Of a stretch of 23,740 nucleotides of DNA, positions 1 through 7,021 are shown piece by piece (within the stretch, counting starts at the first letter, position 1; the number at the start of each line of letters is the position of its first letter). The position numbers were made by a program, and so were the translations under genes. Under the pieces are notes generated by a model. It was not told where the DNA came from. It made no database searches and worked only from the letters and a program-made list of their open reading frames with translations. The stretch covers positions 1 to 23,740 of the forward strand of contig CANIZU010000009.1 in assembly GCA_947472115.1 (NCBI GenBank), given 5' to 3'. This stretch comes from Flavobacteriales bacterium (GTDB lineage: Bacteria; Bacteroidota; Bacteroidia; NS11-12g; UBA955).

Positions 1-1680
1 CAGAACCAAGGCAACTTAACACCGGTGGATATCGATGCGAGTGCCTTTTTTGAGACCGCAACCCTAGACAGTGGATTTTTAGATATTAGCATTTCCAATA
101 ATTTGCCGGTGAAGGTAAAGTTGGTGATTTTCGAACTGACCAATGCGGGGGATAATTCTGAAGTCGCTTATGATTCTTTTACGAATATTCCGATTGGAGG
201 CAAGGTCACCAAGCGCATCGATTTAAAGGATAAAACGGTAACGAAGACCTTAAAAGGCAGTATCAAACAGTTGGTTACGGAGGCGAGTAGCGGTCCAGTT
301 TTGATTGATGCAAGCAAGGGGGTTGACCTGGAATTGACGGTTTCTCGTTTGCATCCACGGTATGCGGTGGCAGCGTTTCCTACACAGAATGTTATTGACC
401 AAAACGAGGGTTTGACGGTGTTTATGGGTGGTGCGGAAGTGAAGTATTTCAAGGCGAAGGCGGGTCAATTGAAAATCCATTTGGCGAGTACAATTCAGGA
501 AGACATGACGATGTTGTTTGAGATTCCTAGTGCGACCAAAGGGGGTAAGGTGCTCTCGTCGGTGGTCAAGTTGCCAGCGGCACCGCCCAATGGGGTAAGC
601 ACTAGAGATGAGTTTTTTGATTTGACAGATTATCTGATCGACTTTAGAGGCAAAAACCCTGATGTGAAAGACACGGTGAACACGTTTCACCAGATTTTGA
701 TTGTTCGTTTGGATAGTTCGGGCAGAAAGGTCGCGATTGGTTTGAGCGATAGTATTCGCATCGATTATCGTATGGAATCATTGATTCCGGATTATGCGAT
801 TGGGTATATGGGACAGAGTTTGAATCAGAGCGGGGATCAGAAGGCACCGTTTGATTTGTTCAAGGGGTTAAATGGAGATTTGAAATTCAAGGATTTCAAG
901 GTGAGTTTAATCGTGAGAAATAGCATTGGCGCAGAGGGACGGATCAAAATTCGTTCTTTGGCTGGAGAAAACGTGTTTACGAAGAATACGGTGAAGTTGA
1001 ATTCAATGTCGTTGAATAACGACATACTAATTTCAGCGCCGCCGTTTAAAAGAGATGCTTTCGTGGAATCGGAGATTGTTCTTGATGGGACCAATTCAAA
1101 TATCAAATCGTTTATTGAGAATTTGCCTCAGATGTTGGATTACAACTTGGATATGGAGACCAATCCCAATGGGAATGTGAATTTGTACAAGGATTTTGTG
1201 TTCGATAATAGCAAGGTGGATGTGATTATGAAGGTGGAATTTCCGGCCGAGTTTTCGTTGAATCAGTTTGTGTTGAGAGATACGCAGGGTGTTGACTGGA
1301 CAGCGATTGCGGGATTGGATAGAATCAAATCGGCCAAGATGGATGTCCGCATTAAGAACTCATTTCCTTTGGGTGCTAAGTTGCAGTTGATGTTGCTGGA
1401 CGACAAGGAACAAGGCATCGCCAGTTTGGACATTGATCCGGCGGATAATGTGATTGAGCCAGGGGTTGTTGACGCCAATGGGTATCCTACTGCGCAATCG
1501 GAGACGGTCTTTTCTATTGGGATAGGCAGGGATAAGGTGGATGCTTTGAAAAAGGCGAAGTTTATCGCGATAACGACTACGTTAACGGGCGATGGGAAGA
1601 TGAAAAAGCTATACGACAATAGCACGATTAGCATTTCAACGACGGTGGATTTTGAATACGAGGTGAGGTATGGCAAATAG
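1..1680 (+). CDS. Beta-rich protein of unknown function, 5'-truncated by window edge
   Basis: I do not recognise this family. The reading frame is open through the first base of the window (codons 1-8 read QNQGNLTP before the first GTG at 25), so the gene most likely starts upstream and its N-terminus, including any signal peptide or lipobox, is not visible. About 559 residues are present. They are dominated by alternating hydrophobic/polar stretches typical of beta-sandwich proteins, with no predicted membrane helix. Three segments, near bases 76-138, 880-966 and 1321-1404, share a pattern of strand, N-x-(P/I) turn, strand (for example SISNNLPVKVKL and VRIKNSFPLGAKL). This suggests three related domains, loosely like LEA/WHy-type folds; that comparison is inference. 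The stop overlaps the start of the next gene by 11 nt, so the two are probably translationally coupled and function together, perhaps at the cell surface. Confidence 0.8.
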   Translation, partial: QNQGNLTPVDIDASAFFETATLDSGFLDISISNNLPVKVKLVIFELTNAGDNSEVAYDSFTNIPIGGKVTKRIDLKDKTVTKTLKGSIKQLVTEASSGPVLIDASKGVDLELTVSRLHPRYAVAAFPTQNVIDQNEGLTVFMGGAEVKYFKAKAGQLKIHLASTIQEDMTMLFEIPSATKGGKVLSSVVKLPAAPPNGVSTRDEFFDLTDYLIDFRGKNPDVKDTVNTFHQILIVRLDSSGRKVAIGLSDSIRIDYRMESLIPDYAIGYMGQSLNQSGDQKAPFDLFKGLNGDLKFKDFKVSLIVRNSIGAEGRIKIRSLAGENVFTKNTVKLNSMSLNNDILISAPPFKRDAFVESEIVLDGTNSNIKSFIENLPQMLDYNLDMETNPNGNVNLYKDFVFDNSKVDVIMKVEFPAEFSLNQFVLRDTQGVDWTAIAGLDRIKSAKMDVRIKNSFPLGAKLQLMLLDDKEQGIASLDIDPADNVIEPGVVDANGYPTAQSETVFSIGIGRDKVDALKKAKFIAITTTLTGDGKMKKLYDNSTISISTTVDFEYEVRYGK

Positions 1681-3085
1681 GATTTTGGGAGACAAGTTTT
1701 TGTTGTGTTTCTGTTTGATGCTTGTCAATTTGGCAAAGGCATCCGAGGATACACCGCCTTTACCTCCGGCCAAACCCACAATTTATGAGGATTTATTTCG
1801 CTATCAATTGGTAACGGGATCCAACGTGCTGCCTTTTTCATTTATGGGAAAGATGGCATTTGGCGGGTATATCACACCGGCGGCTACGGAGTCTATCGAA
1901 AGTCATTTGAAAACACAAAATAGGGCGGGTTACATGCAATCTGTGGGTTTGGTATTCTATCCATTAATGCATCGATTTCATTCTGAGCAATATAAGGCTG
2001 CCGTTAAGAAAGCAGAGGTTATTTCCATAGGGATTCGGAATATTCAAATGGCGGGTCTAACCTTTTCTGGCGATGCATTTCGGTTGGTTTTTCGGGGAAA
2101 TGGGTACTATAAGGGCAAGACATTGGAAGTGGGGAGCAACAACTTTTTTGCTTTGGGAATGAATACGTTGGATTTTGGAATTTCTGTCCCCAAATCCAAG
2201 CGCATTGAGAAGTTGTATTTTTCTATTGCTCAGGTGACCCAGTATAATTTGTTAAAGACCCAAGATATGAGCCTTTACACAAGTCCGATAGCTGATTCTG
2301 TGGTAATCAACGGTCGTTTTTATTCTCAATCCACGGCGGGTTTGGGATTTGGACAAAAAGGGTTGGGTGTGATGATGACGATGGATCGGACGATGCATAT
2401 AAGTTCTTCTGAGTCTGGTCGGTTGGCCAAACCAATTTATTATGGTGTAAGAGATTTGGGTATTTTGTTTTTACCTACACTGTCGGTGGATAGCCGGGGT
2501 TATACTTGGGATGAAAATACGAGCGGATTAAAACCAGCGGGTGAATCCCCAATTAAGTCTGTTACAGTAACCCAAGCTGTGGTGAGTTCTCGGGATTTGC
2601 AATTGGGAAATTGGTTTACAAGTCAGCGAGATACGTTGAATTCCAGGCTCAAGGTCAATTCTCAAAAGCGTTCTGGAACGGTTATTTCGCCGTTTACGTT
2701 GTATGCGCAGAGGGAGTTATTTTCTATTCGACCTAAAGAGCAAGCTGACTCAAAAAAGGGATTGGGTCAGGCCTTTTATCATGTCATGGACTTGAATTTT
2801 ACCTATTTAAATATTCCTGGCTATGTGTTGTCGACCACACTCTCTTGGGGTTCCTATTACCGTCCCAAAGGCGAACAAAAATGGACTTCGTTTTATTCTG
2901 AATATTATTTGGGTTTAGGCGGGTTCGATACTTGGAATTTGGGTTACAAGGGATTTTTGAAATCCAACATCATTGGGATTGGGCAAACCAGTTTTATGCT
3001 TGATTTGCGGGGCATAGAGGCATGGATATTCCCCAAGCGTCAGCATGGTGCTGGAATTTCTTTTGGCGTTCGCTGTAAGTTATAA
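1670..3085 (+). CDS. Secreted, probable outer-membrane beta-barrel protein (DUF5723-like)
   Basis: 471 residues. The N-terminus is a good signal peptide: positive residues at 4 and 9, a hydrophobic core at 10-22, and an AKA-S cleavage site after residue 24. The mature part is rich in amphipathic strands with Gly and aromatic residues (for example FRGNGYYKGKTLEVG, then AGLGFGQKGLGVMM). It ends in short strands typical of Bacteroidetes outer-membrane barrels. The pattern around the FRGNGYYKGKT segment recalls DUF5723 proteins; this is a recollection, not a search result. The ATG at 1670 lies inside the last codons of the upstream gene, and a GAGGTGAGG stretch just before it is one of the few Shine-Dalgarno-like sequences in the window. 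Function unknown. Linkage to the upstream beta-rich protein suggests a barrel with a secreted or surface partner. It ends 2 nt before the stop of the convergent glycosyltransferase. Confidence 0.8.
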   Translation: MANRILGDKFLLCFCLMLVNLAKASEDTPPLPPAKPTIYEDLFRYQLVTGSNVLPFSFMGKMAFGGYITPAATESIESHLKTQNRAGYMQSVGLVFYPLMHRFHSEQYKAAVKKAEVISIGIRNIQMAGLTFSGDAFRLVFRGNGYYKGKTLEVGSNNFFALGMNTLDFGISVPKSKRIEKLYFSIAQVTQYNLLKTQDMSLYTSPIADSVVINGRFYSQSTAGLGFGQKGLGVMMTMDRTMHISSSESGRLAKPIYYGVRDLGILFLPTLSVDSRGYTWDENTSGLKPAGESPIKSVTVTQAVVSSRDLQLGNWFTSQRDTLNSRLKVNSQKRSGTVISPFTLYAQRELFSIRPKEQADSKKGLGQAFYHVMDLNFTYLNIPGYVLSTTLSWGSYYRPKGEQKWTSFYSEYYLGLGGFDTWNLGYKGFLKSNIIGIGQTSFMLDLRGIEAWIFPKRQHGAGISFGVRCKL

Positions 3086-3087
3086 AC

Positions 3088-4761
3088 TTATTTGATTGAG
3101 AAGATGAACCACTTCCCACTTTGGGTGAGGGGTTTGTGCGATGGCGTTGGAACGGCGATATTTACGTATTCTTTGAACCATCGAGCGGTATCATTGGTTA
3201 CGATGTAACCTAAGGTTCTAAAACAATCGTTATTTGGGTTTTGATGGTCGTTATCCCCTTTCGTAATTGATGGAGTCGCTTTGTTGGGAAAGAACTTCGC
3301 ATCGTTGCTACGCTGTGAAATCTTACTGTTGTATATGTCTTTGGCGAGGTTGGCTTGATAATCGGGTCCTAGTCTAACACCTTTGGTTTGAAGGGCATAG
3401 AGGGCGGTATTGGGCGATGGGTCAAAGGCAACGAATACTTCTTGGTCTTGAGTATTATTGCTTTTTAGCCAGCTGCCTAGAATTTCTAAATCTCGAATAT
3501 CTGTTATTACGTTTTGCGCATAATAATCATTGGGGGTAAAGCGGTGATGAAGCATTCTATTGGCATGTCCAAAACTCACAAATGGGATGATCCATAATCC
3601 TAGCATACTTGCGATGGCAGGCAGTCCTTGGAGAAGGATTTGACCGTTGAGGTATCGTTGTTGAAGGGAAAATATCGCAAAGAAAATAAAGGGCCAGGCG
3701 GACAAGAAGTAGTAATCGTGGTAGCGGAATTGTAGGTGAAAAAGGACGTAAAGCCCGGCGAAACCTAGGAATAGCCAGACGCTGAGTTGTTCAAAAACGG
3801 AAAGTGATGTCCTGTTTTTTATCATCGTAAAGACCCAAACCAACAGGATGCCGCTGATACACCAGGGGATATAGAGCGAATCGACCCATGTGTTGAGGCT
3901 GTATTGGGTAACGGAAATGAATTCAGAGACGGAATGACTGGGATTGATTTGCTGCAGAAAATGGGTATTGTATGTCAGTTCTGTGAGATGTTTTGCATAG
4001 GTAACCCAGGCAATGATTGGCAGAATGGGTAGGATTAGGGTAAGGGGGTTGAATTTTGGGAAGCTGATGCGATCTTCGGTTTCATCCAGAATTTGGTAGG
4101 TGTTATCGTCGGTTTTGACAACGGATTGGTTTCTTTTTCGGGATTGTGTGAAAAGGACTAGGCAAACGGCGATGTGAACGATGAGGAATGAAACTTTGAT
4201 TAGTCCGGTGAAGGTGATAAGTATCAGATAGATGATCCAATTTTTCTTGGTGTCGATGTTGTATTGCCATTGGATCCAGTGGTATAGGGCGATGATTGAC
4301 AACGACAGTGCGGCGGGGTCGGATAGAAAATTCCAGGTATAAAATACAAAGGTGGGAGACAGGTAATAGATGCCGAGCAGTGCTAATTTGCTGAGGGTAC
4401 GTGGGATATGTAGGGATAAAATTCTCCAAGCGGCCCACATTCCGTAGGTAACGAGGCCACCGATGAGCAGGCGATAGATGATGGGTTTGAAGCCAAAAAT
4501 TTGATAAAGTAGGGCGGTGATATAGGGGAGGATTGGGAATTCCATGCCCGCGACGCCTTCGGCGGCGCGGTTTTCCATCACTCGGGGTTCAAAAAAATTC
4601 ATGGATTCATGCCAGAAATTCCATGCAACACAAGCGCGATCGGCTTGGGCCCCTTGGTGCATTCCGAAAACGGGCATATTCATAAAATCCAACCAGCCCA
4701 ATCCCAATTGAATGAGGATCCAAAAAATCCAAAAGGGGCGGTCGGGATGACGTTCTTGCAC
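3088..4761 (-). CDS. Polytopic membrane glycosyltransferase (GT39/ArnT/PMT-like)
   Basis: 557 residues with about ten or more hydrophobic segments, beginning with a helix at residues 10-27. After the first helix, an extracytoplasmic loop carries HQGAQADRACVAWNF; an acidic residue at this place (Asp41) is the usual catalytic position of GT-C enzymes that take sugar from a polyprenyl-phosphate carrier. The fold class is clear, the substrate is not: it could modify lipid A, O-antigen, another glycan or protein. The start is a GTG, 3 nt after the stop of the upstream GT2 gene (TAA, ATC, GTG). I chose it because the Met-Gln-Glu-Arg start leads directly into the first helix. The neighbour would make the lipid-linked sugar that this enzyme uses. 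The C-terminal 170 residues form a soluble domain, as is common in this group. Confidence 0.82.
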   Translation of the reverse strand: MQERHPDRPFWIFWILIQLGLGWLDFMNMPVFGMHQGAQADRACVAWNFWHESMNFFEPRVMENRAAEGVAGMEFPILPYITALLYQIFGFKPIIYRLLIGGLVTYGMWAAWRILSLHIPRTLSKLALLGIYYLSPTFVFYTWNFLSDPAALSLSIIALYHWIQWQYNIDTKKNWIIYLILITFTGLIKVSFLIVHIAVCLVLFTQSRKRNQSVVKTDDNTYQILDETEDRISFPKFNPLTLILPILPIIAWVTYAKHLTELTYNTHFLQQINPSHSVSEFISVTQYSLNTWVDSLYIPWCISGILLVWVFTMIKNRTSLSVFEQLSVWLFLGFAGLYVLFHLQFRYHDYYFLSAWPFIFFAIFSLQQRYLNGQILLQGLPAIASMLGLWIIPFVSFGHANRMLHHRFTPNDYYAQNVITDIRDLEILGSWLKSNNTQDQEVFVAFDPSPNTALYALQTKGVRLGPDYQANLAKDIYNSKISQRSNDAKFFPNKATPSITKGDNDHQNPNNDCFRTLGYIVTNDTARWFKEYVNIAVPTPSHKPLTQSGKWFIFSIK

Positions 4762-4764
4762 GAT

Positions 4765-5715
4765 TTAGGATTCGTTAAGTGTTTGGATATTGCTGTTCTT
4801 CACGATGTAGGTTGGCCTGTTTTTGACATTTTCGCTCACCCGACCCAAGTATTCACCGAGGATGCCGATGCCGAGTAATTGAACGCCACCTAGAAAGAGT
4901 ACGGATATGTGCAAGGATGTCCAACCGACTTCGGTGAAACCAAAGAATTTTTGATATAGGCTATAGATGATGAGCATGAAAGCAATACCCGAAACGGCAA
5001 AACCGAGCATCGTAGCGACTTTTAAAGGCCAATTGCTAAAGCCAGAGATTCCATCGGTGGCAAATCGCATCATTTTGCCATAGGTGAATTTGGTATTTCC
5101 GCCCATTCGCTCTTCCCGATCATACTCAACAAACGTTGAATTAAATCCTATCCATGCAATTTGTCCGCGCAGATATTTATGCTGTTCGGGCATGTTTAGA
5201 AGCACTTTTTGGACTTTGCGATGAATCAATCTAAAGTCACCCGTATCCAACGGGATTTCGATCTGGGTGATGTTTGCAAGAAATCTATAGAACAATTTGG
5301 CGGTAAGCTTTTTAAGGAATGATTCGCCTTTGCGTTTTTTGCGTTTGGCATAAACCACTTCAAATCCCTCTAGGGACTTTTTCAATAGATCTGGAATGAG
5401 TTCTGGCGGATCTTGTCCATCTCCATCCATTATCACTATTCTCTCACCCATTGCGTGTTCCAAACCGGCAGAAATGGCGATTTGGTGGCCAAAGTTCCTC
5501 GAAAAATCGATGTATTTCACCGATGCGTTTTCTTCGGATAGGCCCGTGATGATGGGCAGGCTGTTGTCCTTTGAGCCATCATTTACATAAACGATTTCAT
5601 AATGAATGCCCAAGGGGGATAGCGCCGCGATAATTCTGTTGTTCATGGGAACAAGGTTCATTTCCTCATTGTAGATGGGAATGATTACAGATAAATCTAT
5701 TTTGGACGCTGCCAT
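4765..5715 (-). CDS. GtrB/DPM1-type family 2 glycosyltransferase
   Basis: 316 residues. The GT-A domain starts at SVIIPIYNEE (9-18), with the nucleotide-binding VNDGS at 44-48 and the metal-binding DGDGQDP at 97-103, followed by the typical LDTGDFRLI at 156-164. Two C-terminal membrane helices (about 231-255 and 265-290) end in GEYLGRV, the hallmark of GtrB, ArnC-like and CsbB enzymes. These enzymes transfer a sugar from a nucleotide to undecaprenyl phosphate at the cytoplasmic face. It is first in a two-gene unit with the membrane glycosyltransferase, which fits a donor-maker followed by a transferase that acts outside. The sugar (glucose, mannose, GlcNAc or other) cannot be read from the sequence. 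The ATG at 5715 is only 4 nt downstream of a TATTTTTG promoter element. Confidence 0.9.
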   Translation of the reverse strand: MAASKIDLSVIIPIYNEEMNLVPMNNRIIAALSPLGIHYEIVYVNDGSKDNSLPIITGLSEENASVKYIDFSRNFGHQIAISAGLEHAMGERIVIMDGDGQDPPELIPDLLKKSLEGFEVVYAKRKKRKGESFLKKLTAKLFYRFLANITQIEIPLDTGDFRLIHRKVQKVLLNMPEQHKYLRGQIAWIGFNSTFVEYDREERMGGNTKFTYGKMMRFATDGISGFSNWPLKVATMLGFAVSGIAFMLIIYSLYQKFFGFTEVGWTSLHISVLFLGGVQLLGIGILGEYLGRVSENVKNRPTYIVKNSNIQTLNES

Positions 5716-5719
5716 TCAA

Positions 5720-5727
5720 CAAAAATA
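5720..5727 (-). promoter_or_regulatory. -7 element TATTTTTG before the GT2 gene
   Basis: An exact match to the Bacteroidetes -7 consensus TAnnTTTG on the minus strand. Only 4 nt separate it from the ATG, which would place transcription start at or next to the start codon. No convincing TTG -33 element is seen. Confidence 0.45.
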
Positions 5728-5742
5728 TGCAAATTGAATAAG

Positions 5743-5750
5743 TACCTTTG
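5743..5750 (+). promoter_or_regulatory. -7 element TACCTTTG before the thioredoxin gene
   Basis: An exact TAnnTTTG match, 16 nt upstream of the thioredoxin ATG, giving a leader of roughly 10 nt. It lies in the 51-nt divergent spacer shared with the GT2 promoter. No clear -33 TTG is found at 19-21 nt upstream. Confidence 0.55.
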
Positions 5751-5766
5751 TGATAAATTATAAAAC

Positions 5767-6177
5767 ATGAGCAAAATCCGTTTTTCCGGTCATTTATTTT
5801 TATCAGTTATCGCTTTTGCGATATTTGGTCAGGTTTCTTGCCAGAGTAAAGTACAAGATTCGCACGAAACTGTGGTTACAGAAAAGTCTTTTGATGCAGC
5901 TATCGCTGGCGATAAATTGGTGATGGTAGATTTTTACACTACTTGGTGCGGACCATGTAAGAAAATGGCTCCATTTGTTCAGCAAGTGCGTGAAACTCGT
6001 TCAAAGGATGTGATTGTTTTACAAGTAGATGCGGAGGCACAGGCTGGCATCGCCGACAGATATCGTTTGGAAGGTTATCCTACGGTAATTTTCTTTAAAA
6101 GAGGACAGGTTGTCGGTCGTGTTTTGGGATATCAGACCTATGAAAACCTCAGCGGTTTGGTAGATCGATTCAAATAA
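5767..6177 (+). CDS. Exported thioredoxin-fold protein, possible lipoprotein
   Basis: 136 residues. The N-terminus has basic residues, then a hydrophobic stretch (about 10-21) ending in GQVSC. Cys25 could be lipidated, although Gln at -3 makes this an imperfect lipobox; a plain signal peptide is the alternative. The rest is a single thioredoxin domain with DFYTTWCGPCKKM around the redox motif WCGPC, and the cis-proline in GYPTVIFF. The active site is classical thioredoxin (CGPC) rather than DsbA or TlpA type, so a disulfide reductase role outside the cytoplasm is the best guess. No electron donor is encoded in the window. It stands alone, divergent from the GT2 gene and convergent with the phosphosulfolactate synthase gene. 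Confidence 0.88.
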   Translation: MSKIRFSGHLFLSVIAFAIFGQVSCQSKVQDSHETVVTEKSFDAAIAGDKLVMVDFYTTWCGPCKKMAPFVQQVRETRSKDVIVLQVDAEAQAGIADRYRLEGYPTVIFFKRGQVVGRVLGYQTYENLSGLVDRFK

Positions 6178-6250
6178 GATGATTTTAGGCCTTTGGTGCC
6201 TCCTAGCTTTGCGCCTTTCCGTGCTTCAAACAGCAGGAAAATTTTGATTT
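6178..6250. other. 73-nt convergent spacer with short CTTTGnGCC-type motifs
   Basis: This spacer between two convergent stops contains near-repeats CTTTGGTGCC, CTTTGCGCC and TTTCCGTGC between about 6191 and 6223, and a chance-level TAGCTTTG. No stable hairpin with a T-run is apparent, so I cannot assign a terminator. Confidence 0.3.
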
Positions 6251-7021
6251 TTAGGGATTCAAAAAGAAGTGGAAACTATCTCCACGCAATCCCATTCTCA
6301 ATGTTTCTAGGGGGATAATCTCGTTTGGCGCTATGTTTCCAAGATTTACGTTGCTGCCGTAAAGTTGAATGAACCAAACTTGTTGTTCTTTTTTGGGTGC
6401 TTCCCAAATGACATCGGCTTGAGGGATTTTGCGGATGATTTCAGCCACCAATCCAGAGCGAACTTCTCCGGTACCTCTAAAAATACCCACCGTTCCAGAT
6501 TCTCTTGCTTCGCCAATCACTTTCCAAGCGCCGGCTTGCAATTCAGTTTCCATTTGCTCTATCCATTCGTAGGGCGGGATGATTTTTTCGGCGTCTTTGC
6601 TTCCCACTTCACTCAATACCGTGAAATTTTTGGCGAGGGTGTTGATGTAATTGCATTTGACATCGTGGTTCATATCCAAGCTGCCATCGCTTACTTCAAT
6701 GTGTGTTATTCCTAATTTTTCGATCAGCTTAACATAATCATCAAATTGATTTCGAACGATATAGGCTTCGAACAAGGTACCTCCCAAATAGACTGGGATG
6801 TTGGCACTTTTGTAGAGGTTGATTTTATCTTGAAGTTTATTTGTAAAAACGCTTGTGCCAAAACCCAACTTTACGATATCGGTGTAATGGTTTCCGTTTT
6901 CCAAAAAATTCTCAACCTCTTGAAGACTCAATCCTTTATCCATAACCATCGTGATTCCGTTGTTACGGGGTTTTGACGATCTGTCGGGCAGTTGACTTAG
7001 GTTGAATAATTCTTTGTTCAT
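6251..7021 (-). CDS. Phosphosulfolactate synthase family protein (ComA-like)
   Basis: 256 residues, the usual length of the ComA family, a TIM-barrel that adds sulfite to phosphoenolpyruvate to give phosphosulfolactate. Recognisable blocks in order are DKG (28-30), KLGFGTS (51-57), GGTLFE (80-85), EVSDGS (109-114), SEVG (137-140), EARESGTVGI (171-180), WEAPKK (206-211) and GSNVNLGNI (222-230). In methanogens this is the first step of coenzyme M synthesis; in Bacillus the homologue makes sulfolactate. A Bacteroidetes cell has no known coenzyme M need, so the product here is likely another sulfonate; sulfolactate or a sulfonolipid precursor are possibilities I infer. No comB or comC homologue is in the window. 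The ATG overlaps the stop of the TPR gene as ATGA, so the two are translationally coupled. Confidence 0.88.
   Translation of the reverse strand: MNKELFNLSQLPDRSSKPRNNGITMVMDKGLSLQEVENFLENGNHYTDIVKLGFGTSVFTNKLQDKINLYKSANIPVYLGGTLFEAYIVRNQFDDYVKLIEKLGITHIEVSDGSLDMNHDVKCNYINTLAKNFTVLSEVGSKDAEKIIPPYEWIEQMETELQAGAWKVIGEARESGTVGIFRGTGEVRSGLVAEIIRKIPQADVIWEAPKKEQQVWFIQLYGSNVNLGNIAPNEIIPLETLRMGLRGDSFHFFLNP

Noticed and set aside
25..27. GTG at 25 as the true start of the first gene
   Set aside because: The frame stays open to base 1 with protein-like sequence (QNQGNLTP) and no promoter, so the gene almost surely begins upstream.
6204..6211. TAGCTTTG as a promoter on the plus strand
   Set aside because: It matches the -7 consensus but points into the antisense side of the phosphosulfolactate synthase gene, has no -33 element, and sits in a motif-rich spacer; likely chance.
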